Source of the DNA: Congeria kusceri
Lineage: Eukaryota; Mollusca; Bivalvia; Myida; Dreissenidae
NCBI GenBank assembly: GCA_027627225.1
Contig: CM051025.1
Span: forward strand, 76,285,974 to 76,349,973
DNA length: 64,000 nt
Direction of reading: 5' to 3'
Below the pieces are notes generated by a model. The model was not told the DNA's origin and ran no database searches. It saw only the letters and a program-made list of their open reading frames with translations. Below are positions 23,271-35,130 of this stretch, piece after piece. The position numbers were made by a program, and so were the translations under genes. The stretch's first letter is position 1. The number at the start of each line of letters is the position of its first letter.

Positions 23271-24560
23271 AATGACTTACACATATTTATATTAATTGAT
23301 AGAAATTATTATATTGTATTCTATATACAGTAAAGAAATAATGAAGCAAAAGGTGACATTAACCCAATTATTTTATTTTTGTTGCGAACACCTTTAAGTG
23401 TTTGAACAATCACCATTCAATCCTTAATTGGATTGTATGTGCTAGACCTGTTGTAATTTATTTATGCTTAATTCAGTCTAGAATTAGCATTTTACAGATG
23501 ACCACTATGCATGCATTTATATATATTTATTTACTGATTCATGTATACTCATGGACTGAATGTATGATGTATATTGAGTAAACCATATATTATCGTACTT
23601 AAGTGTGAATTTTGATAAAGAGATGTGTGCAATAGTAGGTTGGAGATGATGACAGTGCCTCGAAAGTCAAATCAGACTTGACGCAAGACACAATTTTGAT
23701 AATTTTAAAATATATAAATAGTTTGCTTTCTTGTATTTTATAACAACCAGTAATGGAAATGATAGTTATACATTCAAAATACACAGAACGCGGCAAATTT
23801 AACACAGTTAACACATAAACAAAGCACCTAAATAAAATTGATACTTTTTAAAACATCATTGAACAAACATGTTTGAAACCGGTATTTAATAAACATTCGC
23901 GTATATATAGTTATGCTCGTGTGCATTAATATTATCAAAATCGTAATTGATTTATTCCAAATACATGTAATGTTAATTATCACTCATAAGTTTTTGTAAA
24001 TGAATAGTGAAAAATTTTATTAGATTAACATACATATGGATTTATATACGTTTTGTGTATTAAAATTCCAGCCACTTATTAAAGTAACTGAAATAATTAA
24101 TGATACTGTTATTAATTAACTTCATAATATCATGCAGCATATTTCGGTTTTGATAGTATCAAAACAATTGTTTCGATATAAATAAATAGCATGCAGCATC
24201 TTTTAGTTTTAATAATACAAGTTAGATCTATCATAACTATTGTTTCGATTGGCTATATAAACAGAATGTAACAAAGCCAGCATAAAGTATTAACAATGTT
24301 GTTTTTTCTTTTAACTGTGTCTTGTGAAATATAACATCCAAGGACCAAACAGTACATAAAATAATTCTTAAATTTTTTTATCGAGAAAGTTGCAAAAGGT
24401 TCAACACCACCTATCGATATGCACTGTTATCCGACCGTGGCTTGGAAAACCTGTCAGTATTCACCAACACAATCTTTAACCATTCCTAGACTTGAAAATG
24501 AAGAATAGACTTTCTGACTCCAGAAAACAGACTCAAGTGTAATTCACCAAAGCATTTTGT
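23271..24560. other. Unannotated AT-rich stretch
   Basis: Single-copy within the window as far as I can see. No RNA gene or recognisable exon. Confidence 0.4.
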
Positions 24561-24576
24561 TTAAGAATATTCTTAA
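24561..24576. promoter_or_regulatory. Perfect 16-bp palindrome TTAAGAATATTCTTAA
   Basis: The centre AGAATATTCT fits the paired nGAAnnTTCn unit of a heat-shock element. One isolated pair is weak evidence of function. Confidence 0.3.
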
Positions 24577-24653
24577 AAGTATGCTCCACCGTATGCTTAA
24601 GACATTCTTGAAACGTTGAAGACGACGACTAGATGTGAAATAAAATGAAACAT

Positions 24654-24815
24654 TTACTAACTTACTTCGTGACTGTACTAAAAAAAAAATTTCAAATTCC
24701 TTACATTTAGCCTTCCACCAGCCTTTTTTCAGCTGAATCCTCTCTTGTCAGTCGGCGAGTTGACAGAGCAAACGCTCAGCTAACTTGCCGATTCCCTTCT
24801 CTTTCTGAGGTGCAT
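24654..24815 (-). other. Exon-like relic, unidentified
   Basis: Read on the minus strand, one frame gives GLDAPQKEKGIGKLAERLL, then a TGA, then QERIQLKKGWWKAKCKEFE. It ends near GAAGTAAGT, a good 5' splice-site match, and has a CTCAG before it that could be an acceptor. The basic, Trp-containing peptide looks more protein-like than surrounding frames. The in-frame TGA argues for a broken exon or chance. Confidence 0.2.
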
Positions 24816-25139
24816 CCAATCCAGTTTTAATCCAAATATTAACAAATAATTTCATCATGTTCATATAAACAAACGCTAAATTGAAGAATACGTCAAGGGA
24901 AGTAAATGTGTGTTTTCGTGTTCGTTGTTGTCAGTATTTCATGATTCGTCACTCGGTGGATTCGGTCCAATACATTAATAAGTACGAATGTTGCCCTTGC
25001 TCACTTTATTTTGTGGGAGTGCTAAGCGTAGAAGCTTTTAGTAAAAAATACAAAGCGCAAAGTTAATTATGATGAATGATTTCAAAATGGCGTCAAAACC
25101 TTGACATCTCGTATAAGGCCGAGCTAATCCTAAATCCTG

Positions 25140-25200
25140 ATTGGCTAAATCTCGTATTGGTCGCGTTTTTCCATAATGGGTTTTTTTTTTTCCGTATTGG
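25140..25200 (-). promoter_or_regulatory. Three ATTGG (inverted CCAAT) boxes
   Basis: ATTGG occurs at 25,140-25,144, 25,156-25,160 and 25,196-25,200, all in one orientation, beside a poly-T tract and GC-richer sequence than the flanks. This is NF-Y-type spacing for transcription to the minus strand, towards the exon-like relic at 24.7 kb. Promoter function is inference. Confidence 0.25.
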
Positions 25201-25429
25201 CCGAATTTGTAAATTTTTGGGCGAGGGAGGTATCAAGCGAACAAACTGACCAGATTCTCGTTCAATATTATAAAGTAAATTAATACAAGTCAGTTAATGT
25301 AATACTATGATATTTCAAGCTCTTATTGTATCTGACATTTTCAGTCAGAACCACTGAGTGTCGTTATTGACAGGCTCCTCTGTATAACATATGTTTGAAG
25401 TATGAGTAACTTACTCAGAGCTTGTCCAT

Positions 25430-25995
25430 AGCGTTTAACATACAACCTTTACAAGCGTGTGTCTAGCGTACCTCTAGGATTCATGACCTACATGTATGCG
25501 GAACTTATGCGCAACGTAACTGTAACTTATGTATATCTTATGCATAACGCGTTAACTTGGTGCGCATCGCGACAATCAGATATCAGCCAACGATAAATTA
25601 ACAGTACTTTGCTCATACGTTAGAACATATAATTTTTTGACATGGAGTTTTTTCAAAGGTTACGAGCTCATCTTTCCAACAATCTAGTGCGATATATTGG
25701 GAAGTAGCTTGGTCATGGTGAAAATTGAGATCAAACATTGAATATTTTATATGTAACGAAGAAGGAATTTATTTGCGCATGCGTAACCACGATGGATGTC
25801 AACTTATGTGTAACTTACATGTAGCGTTTGGAAACGTGCTCGTAACTAGTCTGTCACGTATGGAACCTCTAACGTATGCTTAATAAACTGGTATTCGGCA
25901 TACTCTACACACTTCGTACATGTCTAAACGTTTTGGCCGGCAACCTATGCCAGCTTATTTCCGCGTGCTCGTAACAGGTGTAGAACATTGTTCAA
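25430..25995 (+). repeat. Dispersed repeat with recurring 'gtaacttatg'-type motifs
   Basis: The 3' end (25,918-25,995) is shared with 18,608-18,695. The body has several irregular 'aacttatg'/'cgtaact' motifs and an alternating 'tgcgcatgcgtaa' stretch near 25,773. Confidence 0.55.
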
Positions 25996-26295
25996 TATTA
26001 TAGTTTCTAATATCAATAATATATGGATGGCAGCGATAATAAACAAGTATAATCAATTCAAACATGTTATTTTTCCAGCAGGATTCGAACTTCAATGAAA
26101 ACGTTCTCACGGTACAACACAGTTATCAATAGTTCACATGCACACATCGGTCCTTTATATTCTACTAATATTCCCGCGTCGGCAACAAGTGTCTCGTTGA
26201 CCACTTTTTATAATTATAAAAATATTATTTTACTGTTTGTTTATCATCCTGTGTGTTTAGCAATAATTAATAAATACTGCATAAAATATAATTAA

Positions 26296-26500
26296 GTCGT
26301 GGGAAAATCGGGCTTAATGCATGTGGATTAGCCAGGACGACACTTGCCGCTTTTATTGTATTTTCTGTTTCGAGGATGTCTCTTCTAAATATAAATTACT
26401 GTAGGCGGAAAGTGCCATACCGGATTAGCCCGTGCGGACCGCCCAGGCTAATCCGGGCCGACACATTACGCACATGCATTAATACCAGTTTTCCCACGAC
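26296..26500. mobile_element. MITE with GTCGTGGGAAAA inverted termini, copy 2
   Basis: Same family as 9,347-9,600. The 3' hairpin (26,412-26,463) is intact and strongly paired, built on 'cggattagcc' and 'ggctaatccg'. The 5' hairpin is reduced to 'ggattagccaggacgacac', so about 50 bp was lost internally. Confidence 0.9.
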
Positions 26501-26789
26501 ATGCCTCAATGTTAATTTTCAAAATATAATACCGTATTATAGGCACCTAGCGACGAGCTTTCATACTTAGTCTGCCAAGACCTATAACGTTAAGTGTATT
26601 GATATAAATACTGATATAATTACACATTTGTACACTTATTTATAACTATGAATGAAACTTATCTTATTGATTTTTGGTATGAATTGACCTGTACAAACTA
26701 TGCATTGTTATATTAAATGTTGCTGTTTTTTTATTGCCTATATTTTCCTATGTAAATATGTTATGCTCTCCAGTATTGGGGGAATTAAC

Positions 26790-28450
26790 GATATTTATCT
26801 ATCTATCTATTCAATGACGTCACACGTCAAAACGGACGCCTTATTGCTGCGAAATGACACAGCAGACCTCCATGCAATGTCACCTTAACTGTTGAACGGT
26901 ATATTAACCAAGGTATGTAGACAACAAATGGAGCAATTAATGTCAATGTCGATTTTGTTCGGAGTAAACTGTGTCTGTTTTTCTTGTATATCAGATACGA
27001 ATTCTAGGAGAAGATGAGAAAGTAGTGTGATGTGTCCAACCAATCCCCCAACTCTTAAAACTATTTTCATAATCTAGTTAAGCTTTGGAATTGTGTCTAT
27101 AATGGTATCATATAAATAAAAGCAAATCAGGTTGACTAAAAGCTTTGTATAAACGGTCACCAACATAACACTTTTACACTCATGTCATTTAAAAGGAGAA
27201 TAGCATATGACTTTCACAACACTTTCCGCTGTCGCTGGAGACGAGGATAAATACCCTATTTATTGATCAAGACTTGCAACATATTTTCAAACAGTATACT
27301 AGTATTTAAAACTGCTGGTGCGTTTTTCTTGCAACAACACATTAGTGTTGTGAAAAGCGCGTGGTTTCTTTCTAAACCGCTCAGTTCTATTTGAATGTAA
27401 AACATGGCTTACTATCCGTAGTATTTCAAAAAGCCAGAAAAAGCCAGAACTAATTTGTCATGTTATTGTCAATGTGTTACCTATTCAGCATAGTGTACAC
27501 ATACGAAACGAATGTTTGAAGTTTATATTTGTACGTTATATAGTCCTACATATTTTTTCCAATATTGTGTTCCTTCATATCTCATATACTTGTTTAATAA
27601 CTGTGTTGATATGGCCTGTGTTGAAGATAAGAATTACAAACTTGTGTTTTTTCTTGGTAACAGTCTTTGTCAACTGCACATGAATTGCAAACAGTTGATG
27701 TTCTGAACGAAGCATATGTCATTACATGATTTAAACGTCTAAATATTTATCTATATGACACATTTAGTTAAAATCCATATTTTCTTTAAATCGTCAGAAA
27801 TTCCTTATCACATAAAAAAAACTCTGCTTCCATGAATATATATATTGTACTTTACATCCTAGACGTTTGTTTGGGATGTTCGTATTACCGATAACAACGC
27901 TTCGATGAACATACGTCTTAGCCACTTATTGGTGCATCCCAAACACTGCAAATGATCCTTCCTATTACCGACATGATAACGTCACCATTCACTAATCGCC
28001 AGAGGTTTCTATATGTGTTGTTAATAACTGTTTGTTTAACGCAGCAATAACACAATAAACATAAAACATTCTGCATGGTTTAATGCATTATGATCAGAAC
28101 AACAGTATGCATAAATATATATTTTTCTTGAGATCCTACTTAAAACGGTATGTGGACACAAATGTAAACGCCATAATTTTAGATGTAAGTGATGAGTTGC
28201 TAATACCGGCTAAACAAATCACAAAATCACAATGCATATACTAATGTTATAACAACGGGGCGACATATGAGACAAAATGGTAATAGCTGTTCCTGTACTA
28301 CCATGACAACATAACAGTTATAAACGTTGTATATGTAGATAATTATAAGGTAATGCGAATAATATATTTATTACTATGATATACCTCAATAATGATCATT
28401 AATTAACATGGTTTTATATGTGCTTCACTTTCTATTCATTGTCATATTCT
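26790..28450 (+). repeat. Unit III segment, block B copy 3
   Basis: Diverged paralogue of 1,690-3,370. Landmarks: TGACGTCA at 26,815, 'gacctccatgcaatgtcacc', 'tatattaaccaaggtatg', 'ggagacgaggata' and 'aacacattagtgttgt'. 27,880-27,980 matches 49,430-49,540 ('cgtattaccgataacaacgc'). Confidence 0.8.
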
Positions 28451-28454
28451 TGAA

Positions 28455-28820
28455 AGCTTGATAATTGAGAATAAATAAAAACCCAATCACCGCAATGTAT
28501 TTACTCATCATTACCTCCGGGAGAACGTAGGCAGACTTAATTAAATTTTCTAGACGAGGCCTTAAGACATCAGATATACTCATTAGCGATGTGACTAATA
28601 GAAAACCTTGTGGTAATGTATTTGGTGTGGAAATAACATGTTCTCTGACACCATTGTTTTATGAAATGACATGTAAAGCTAATGTACAAAAAAAAGATTG
28701 TACGACTACGGTCCCTTACAGAACCGTCTTGGAACCACTTATACAGTAGATTAATGCTGACTAGTTGTAAACAGATATACTATACTCATATACAACATTG
28801 GCATGGTAATGTTGTCTTTT
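28455..28820 (+). repeat. Block C, copy 3 (extended)
   Basis: Block C proper is followed by 'ttggaaccactta(t/c)acagta' and 'gacatggtaatg'-like sequence, shared with 40,200-40,395. Confidence 0.85.
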
Positions 28821-28924
28821 TGTTGTTGTTTTTTTTCCGTAAATGTGAACATTTGTTTATATATAAAGTATTTGCAACAGTAAACCAACATTATTCAACT
28901 ATTATGCGGTCCCTTTGAAACACC

Positions 28925-29110
28925 TGAACCATCGATGACACTATATGCATGTATACAGCATATATACAGTACAATGTATATGCAAATAGAAATAACATGT
29001 GTCGCTTTTTTTGGCCGTGCGGGATGTGAGACAATTGAAAACACGTTTAATGGTTTAAAAACAAGACGGTTACCCATGTCTTCAATAAATTCAAACATAA
29101 CACAATGTAA
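28925..29110. other. Unit III-specific insertion relative to 40.4-40.6 kb
   Basis: Homology to the 40-kb copy stops before and resumes after this stretch. Both strands are open through it (122 codons plus, 74 codons minus). The minus frame includes IEDMGNRLVFKPLNVFS, which I do not recognise. Confidence 0.3.
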
Positions 29111-29384
29111 GCATCTCAATTATAAATTTAATATAAGTTTAGTGTCTCTAAATGAAATAACTACAGTCGATGGATTTAAGCTTTGTCTTATGTGTTATTC
29201 GACATATTATTTATATGCGCATGTCAATTGTTACAATTATCTTACACAAAAATGTATAATTAAATATAATAGTCTATACCGTTACGTAAATACATCAAAA
29301 TGATAACATGTCTTACCTAATTAATCTCCATAGCATATTTGCTAATATAGATAAAGAAAACTCTGATCTTAGTTCCTTATTGTA

Positions 29385-30000
29385 AATAAACCACAAATCA
29401 TGTTGATAATCATGTCATGAAAGTGCCAAATTATATACAGGTCTACAAACGCGTCATTCTCATGTCAAGCTCCGGCCATGAATGTATTCCATTCTCACTT
29501 ACATTTGTTTTATACTTTAAAACTTTATAAAAACTGTTCAGCATTTAGTCAGAAAAACGTGATTAAATGTATCTTATGTTGTTGTAGAAACGATATTTCA
29601 ATTCTTAATGCAGCCTGCAATCGACCGTTATATTACTTTAAACCTATAAACCTATTTGCTTTGAGCTCGATTGTGTCGACAGTATGACATATTGAGACCT
29701 TCGCGAGTCCGTTTCCTGAGTAGAACGAGTAAGTGGTGTCTTTTGAGAAGGATTTTTCGAACCCTCCCGATAGGGATCGAACTCACGACCTCCCGATCGC
29801 AAGGCCGACACATTATCCATTACACCACTGCGGCATTTATATTAATAAAACCAAATAGCAGATGTGTATAAATGTGTGCTAGCGTATAAGTATGCAGGCA
29901 TTGAACTGCACATGGTATAATAAAATAAAAACATGCTGTTTTGTATTTGTATTTACATTTGTTAACTATGCAAATGGTACAGTACATTGCAATGTCGAAA
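29385..30000 (+). repeat. Block D, copy 2, split by a SINE
   Basis: Matches 35,870-36,330 on either side of the SINE: 'cgtgattaaatgtat' ... 'cctgcaatcgacc' on the left, and 'atgcaggcattgaactgcacat' on the right. Confidence 0.75.
29668..29836 (-). mobile_element. tRNA-derived SINE, minus strand
   Basis: On the minus strand the tRNA-like head runs from about 29,834 down: A-box-like 'agtggtgtaatgg', anticodon loop region 'ccttgcgatc' with a disrupted stem, and B box AGTTCGATCCC. A non-tRNA body beginning 'gggttcgaaaaatcc' follows. It is a different subfamily from the SINEs at 5.2 and 62.0 kb. The paralogue at 36.1 kb lacks it. Confidence 0.8.
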
Positions 30001-30509
30001 TTTGAAATCATGCTGGACTATATTGTATGAATCCCGACGTCGACATCAAGTGAAATATGTTTTCACAAGCATCAGACATATTCCGATAAAATTATAAAAT
30101 ACGCAAAATAATAGCATTTTTGTTTGAAATAAATTCTAATTTCCACAACACAATGTCTAAACTGTATTATTAAAGATTGTTTTATTGAATGTATGCATCT
30201 TTAAATAGCATCTTAAAGAAAATGTGCGAATATTCTTCAGGTTTTAGGAATTTACTTCATATAAGATAAACACATATTTAATCGTTTTGTAATTTTTACA
30301 TTTGTGTTGTTTTGCAAATAGTCAAATTGACATGGAGTCACTTTGGCTATATAATAATGTATGTATGAGGCAACTGAAGATTTAAATTGTTACTTACATT
30401 GTTGTAAAATATAGATGTTATATTTTGAAATCAACCATGTATTGCTGCATTCATGACATAATACCATCTTTAATAGAATAAAATTTTGAACAGAATAAAC
30501 AGTTAGTCG

Positions 30510-30860
30510 GTGCATACTATCAAAATTTGGATAGTAAACTACATAATTCTCTACCTGTGATGAAGACAAACACGATGCAAAATATTATATAATTGACGCC
30601 ATTAAGATTTCAACGGTATTAAGAAATAAAAATAAATCGTATGATTACGATAATACAATTGTTTCCAATCGTGATATATATTGGGGATATATTGTATTAT
30701 AATGATGTTTAGGTTAACGTGCAACTGATGATAACATTCTATTGAAGAGGCAATTCCGTCCAGTTTGACAACGCAAGTTCAGAAATTCACTAAACTATGC
30801 AATGTTTCGCACTTTATGAAACCTGAATATATAGATGAAGCTGTGTGGTTCTCAGATATT
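30510..30860 (+). repeat. Block E, unit III copy
   Basis: 'tatcaaaatttggatagtaa' through 'ggggatatattgt', 'gcaactgatgataacatt' and 'aaattcactaaactatgcaa'. Closest to 37,105-37,530. Confidence 0.8.
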
Positions 30861-31078
30861 CACATGTGAACTCTAACATAAAATAAATAATCACATATTT
30901 GAATGCGAAAGCACAGAAAAAGAAAACATTAACATATAATGCAGACCTTCCTTACACCTCAGACAGGTTTGTGTTTGCAGGATTGCGTGTCTTATTTGTT
31001 TCAATATATCTAATCTTGTCCCTGCCATTAATCAAAACACCTAACTTTAAATTTGGGTTATTCACTTTCGATAGATGT

Positions 31079-31672
31079 ACGAGGAGTGATCCAAAAGATC
31101 GTGGATAAAGTCAATATCTCATTTACTAACCAGATATCATTGCAATTTGCTATACGTGTATACCAACCCTTGCCAAGTTTGGAATCATAGACACAATACA
31201 ACTCTTTGTATTCAATTAATTTAACCTGTTGCCATAGAGACCTAGGTACAGGCTTGCGGGCCATCCCTACATACATTTCGTTTTCACTCTATATCTTCAA
31301 AATTACTTCATGCATCAAAGCCTATTTCCACGAAAGAACGTAACTTAGTAAATGATGACGTCAGAGTGTAATTTTGACGTCAAAACGCTGAGGTTGGTTT
31401 TCCTTAGTAATAGTAGCTATAGTGTTAACTGCACAATGGTCAGTAGACGCCTGGAAAATCGCGCTGTTCTCAGGGCAAGTTCTCAGATTGACGTATTATG
31501 CACCATCGTAGAATCGAACAGGCTGGTATCGGTTCGGGAGGTTTGTTACTAGACTGGATTTGGCTACGGCAACCTGCAGAGAATTATCGTCGATAATTTA
31601 GGAGTGCGGAAAGTAAATGCTCGTTGGATTCCTGAATAAAGCCAATACAGAAATGCGCGTGTCTTCCTCACA
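31079..31672 (+). pseudogene. Mariner-type transposase relic, 3'-truncated
   Basis: A terminus-like 'cgaggagtgatccaaaag' directly follows a TA at 31,077-31,078, as expected for the 5' end of a Tc1/mariner element. From Met at 31,436 one frame encodes the N-terminal DNA-binding half of a transposase: a first helix-turn-helix region around VLCTIVESN, then SVREVCY, then GNLQRIIVDNLGVRKVNARW, the second helix-turn-helix typical of mariner transposases. TAG at 31,550 and TAA at 31,637 interrupt it. Family resemblance fades near 31,670 ('RNARVFL'). The catalytic DD(E/D) half and the 3' terminus are missing. Unrelated repeat-like sequence follows directly. The element sits between blocks E and F of unit III. 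Confidence 0.75.
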
Positions 31673-31870
31673 TCGTAACTGGTTTAAACCCCCAATGCTT
31701 TGAATTGACCGTTCCAAGGCGGTGACCCCAGTTTTTATCATTTTTATGCTGTGTGTTGTGTTGATTGCAATGTCCTGTATTGTACAGGCAATTGGTCACT
31801 TGCCTCAAATAAAGGACCAACGGATGGTAATAAGGGTTTCTCTCCTGATGATGTCTCTGGAGTTTCATTA
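31673..31870. repeat. Dispersed-repeat fragment abutting the transposase relic
   Basis: Contains 'aaacccccaatgctt' and 'ccgttccaaggcggtgaccc', which I associate from memory with common bivalve repeats. It has no second copy in this window. Confidence 0.35.
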
Positions 31871-31959
31871 TTCCGATATTGTATATAAATAATTGTAATC
31901 ACGTGTCAACTGTTATAATCAAAAGTGCGATATAGCAACTGGCGTACGAGTATGTTATT

Positions 31960-32120
31960 TAATTTCACTGCAGATATTTTATATTGAATCTAGTTCTTCT
32001 ACTCCATTAAGCACATTCGTGAAATTTGGCACTCACCAAAATGCACTCGCCTGTGTCGCATGTTAAATCAAATTTTCCTAATTGATATGTAACGTGGGCG
32101 CCTTCATATATGACACGGAT
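31960..32120 (+). repeat. Block F, unit III copy
   Basis: 'tttcactgcagatattttatattga' through 'ccattaagcacattcgtg' to 'gggcgccttcatatatga'. More diverged than copies 1 and 2. Confidence 0.8.
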
Positions 32121-32374
32121 TGGGAAAATGGTAGAACATATCTTAATGTTAATATTCAGATTACTAGTCATATGTATTTATTGTAGATCTACTGAGTTCA
32201 TTTTGACATCATGTTTTGAATATCATTGCCTCTGCTACCATCAATTTAGTACACCATGTTTAGTAAAGGCATACAACCTTAGCTGCGTTAGTTTATGAAC
32301 TGTGGTGCTTAAAACATGTGTAACTATGATAGCACAACTTAGCTATTTAAATCACTCGATTTAACATCAGTAGT

Positions 32375-32900
32375 TGAAATGACATGTACATAACTGATGT
32401 GGTCACATTTAGGGTCCCATGGGTCGTCTTGCAACTGCAATAGGGTCATTAAATGTCAGGGCATCATATCGTAATTAATAGTCAATGACATGCTCGTCTT
32501 TTGGATGAAATGTATGTGCACGCAATGCTTCTACAGTAAACTGGCAAAGTGACTTCTTTACAACGCGTAAATCACATATTTATACTAATTTGAGTGCTGA
32601 GAGTTCACACGAATTTGCAATATATCTAATGTCTCTTGGGAGAAATTACGCATAAACTCATTATTGAATTATAATTACTTCATGACTGCTAAGAAGACTG
32701 CACAAATAATTTCGTTTTTATATAGTCTGCAATTGATTGTGAACAACGGATGAACTGCAAACGTGAATGTTTTTTTCCTGAAAGATTAATCATGGTATGC
32801 ATATGCTTATGCGGTCCTCAGGTCAGAAAATGGGGAAGGAACCGGGACAATACTATTTCAGAAGTGGTTAGCTGTGATCATAGCACTCAATGAACTTTTA
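32375..32900 (+). repeat. Blocks G and H, copies 1
   Basis: G (32,375-32,545) has 'agggtcccatgg', 'gggtcattaaatgtcag' and 'tttggatgaaat'. Its partners are 41,250 and 53,765. H (32,585-32,900) has 'gagttcacacgaatttgcaa', 'gcataaactca' and 'agaagtggttagctg'. Its partners are 39,230, 42,890 and 55,080. Confidence 0.85.
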
Positions 32901-32999
32901 AGGGTAAGTCACTTTTAAGCGAATGGAAAGAAAGAAAATATGTATTATACAGAAATAAGAGTTCACAAGTCAACTATCGTAAACTGTTTATTACAGAAA

Positions 33000-33880
33000 T
33001 AATGCCAAATTAAATTTGTGTTGTTTTTTTTTAACATTCGCGAAGAGCATAATCTTTGAAATATAATAAAGAATCTACGAATCAAACAAATACTGAGCTT
33101 AACTTAATATAATCGAACAGGTATACTTGTTCATTTTTTTACACGGATTGAATTATTATTACCGCCTCTACATCTCTATTAAGGAAGATGCATTTCAAAT
33201 GTCAGAATCTGGATAACCATTGACATATGTTTATTTATATTTGATATGTTGAGGATTTGTTTATTATAAGTGTGTCAACACTTTAGTTGATTTGTAAACA
33301 ATTCATGTGGAATTGTCGATAATGCATACACCTAAACAACACACCTAATATTAGATGCCAAATTTTCAGATGAAATGATATAGGCTCTGTCAAACAGAAC
33401 GGTAAAATTGGATGTCTGCTTGTCATTAAATACACTGCTATATTAATGAACACAAAAAGAGCATTGTCTTATGTAGCTAACTAGTTTGTCAAAATAAATC
33501 ATACATAATTATGTACCTTCCCAAAAAAATGTTTAATACGTAGAAGAAGAATTTTGTTAATGGGGTCATGTTATCAGATTCATCGGAAATATTAATTATT
33601 TAAGCAGGTTTCAAAACAGAAGCGCCGAAATGTGTTCAACGCGTATTCGAAACTGATATAAATACAGTATTGAATGAGTCACTTACCAAAATACATGTAC
33701 ATGAATTAACAGACATACTAATGGAGAGTACTTTTCTATACATTTAAATACTTAAAAGAACTCCAAATGTCCAAATGAATCTGGAATAATTGTTTAAAGA
33801 CATAGACATATTGCAGAAATTCCAGACCTCAAAATATTTCTCTTGTTTGTATACGATATAACAATATAACATATCATACT
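33000..33880 (+). repeat. Block I, copy 1 (lacks two insertions seen in copy 2)
   Basis: Homologous to 44,100-45,870: 'gaagagcataatctttga' at 33,043, 'gtttattataa' at 33,258, 'actaatggagagtactttt' at 33,717 and 'tgtatacgatataa' at 33,848. It provides empty sites for the insertions at 44.6-45.0 and 45.1-45.4 kb. Confidence 0.88.
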
Positions 33881-33994
33881 TCAACTTTAAGAGGTATGTG
33901 CATGTATACATTTGTTCTCGATATTGCGTGCGGCGTATGAGAATGACATGCCTCTTCTTATCAACCTTGTGGTGTTATTACATCATAGATAACG

Positions 33995-34083
33995 TCTATA
34001 ATTTAAACGCGACTTTATTTCAATGTAGAGACTTTATACTTCGATCTAGTTATTACATTCCATTAGGCACTCTCTGGCAATTA
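33995..34083 (+). repeat. Block F copy, truncated by an element
   Basis: Reads 'tttcaatgtagagactttata' to 'ccattaggcactctctggcaa' and then passes into the inserted repeat. Confidence 0.8.
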
Positions 34084-34492
34084 TCTAGGTACAAAAGGGG
34101 GCATATTTCTACTAAAATGCATGTCACAGTTTTGGGCCTTAGCCAGTGACATTTTATATAATGACCTTGAAGACATGTGTAAAGTTGTAATTGAATATCT
34201 GTAAAATAAGTAGATATAGAGATATGAACTTGTTGAACGCAATCGTTAACCTGAATTTTCTATGTACGAAAATGGATATACTTCTACTAAATTGCAGGTT
34301 AGAGTGATGGGCTTTTTCAGTGACCTTACATAATGACCCCAAATATATGTGTGACGTTTTAATTGAATATCTGTAGTAGCTATAGAGATATGAACGCAAA
34401 GATTAATCAGAAAATTAAGCCGACGACAACGCCGACGCCGACGAACGGGTTAGAAGAATAGCTCGGACTATCCGGGAATAGTCGAGCTAAAA
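34084..34492 (+). mobile_element. Short dispersed element: two 173-bp monomers plus a hairpin end
   Basis: Two similar monomers, about 34,084-34,255 and 34,256-34,430, each pass through 'cttctactaaa(a)tgca(g/t)g' and 'tgacc(t/c)(t/c)' to 'gaatatctgta'. A GC-rich 'gccgacgccgacg' run and a terminal hairpin AGCTCGGACTAT/ATAGTCGAGCT at about 34,460-34,489 follow. From memory, a widespread molluscan repeat. It interrupts block F. Confidence 0.7.
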
Positions 34493-34494
34493 TG

Positions 34495-35130
34495 AAATTG
34501 AATCTTTGTGTTTCCGAAAGTTGATTTTCATAGCGTTTGGCATGAACGACTGCAATGAACCGCCAGTGTGCCGAGATTTATAACCAGTTCCTTGACAACA
34601 ACATACTTGATATAATTGTCCATTATAAACGTCTATCTGGTCTGTCTGACAAATAGTCCTGGGATCTCAATGGACATATGCAAGATGTTGGTGTCATGAA
34701 GGTCTGACGGATTTCACATAACCATCAGCGTGCAATAGAGTTAACGAAATGTAATTACGTCACTGTACAATTACGGCTATGGTTCCTAAAATAAATATAA
34801 TTATATTAGTCCATTGCATCTATCACAGTGATCTTCGCGTGGTTGTGGTTTGGTGCAAATGTACAATGATGAAACTCCTACTGTATCACAAGTAGATAGC
34901 TTCCCATTATCAAGCCAGTGGCAGTTATGTAGGGTATGTGCCGATACACAATTCAAGTAGGCCTTTCTTTCACTGACACAAGCACATACCAACAGAAACA
35001 ACTTGTCTAAAAAACTTAGATCGACAATGCAATATGTTTATGTCTACGACACTGCTTAAAACAATAAATATCAAAAGCTGTTAAAGTACAACTTGAAGAA
35101 CATAGTCATTATGAATGCTTTAAATCTTAA
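34495..35130 (+). repeat. Blocks J and K, copies 1
   Basis: J shares 'ctggtctgtc' and 'aatagtc(c/t)tg' with 48,430-48,725. K shares 'gcgtggttgtggttt' and 'ggtatgtgcc'/'gcctttct' landmarks with 48,740 and 59,385. Confidence 0.8.

Noticed and set aside
28895..29119. Minus-strand frame with NRLVFKPLNVFS as an exon
   Set aside because: Peptide looks plausible, but both strands are open here and no splice sites or family could be recognised; kept only as an insertion note.
29745..29834. Functional tRNA gene on the minus strand
   Set aside because: The anticodon stem does not pair properly and a SINE body follows the B box, so it is a SINE head.
29671..29871. 66-codon + strand frame with ELTTSRSQGRHI-like sequence
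   Set aside because: This is the antisense translation of the tRNA-like head of a SINE, a common spurious peptide.
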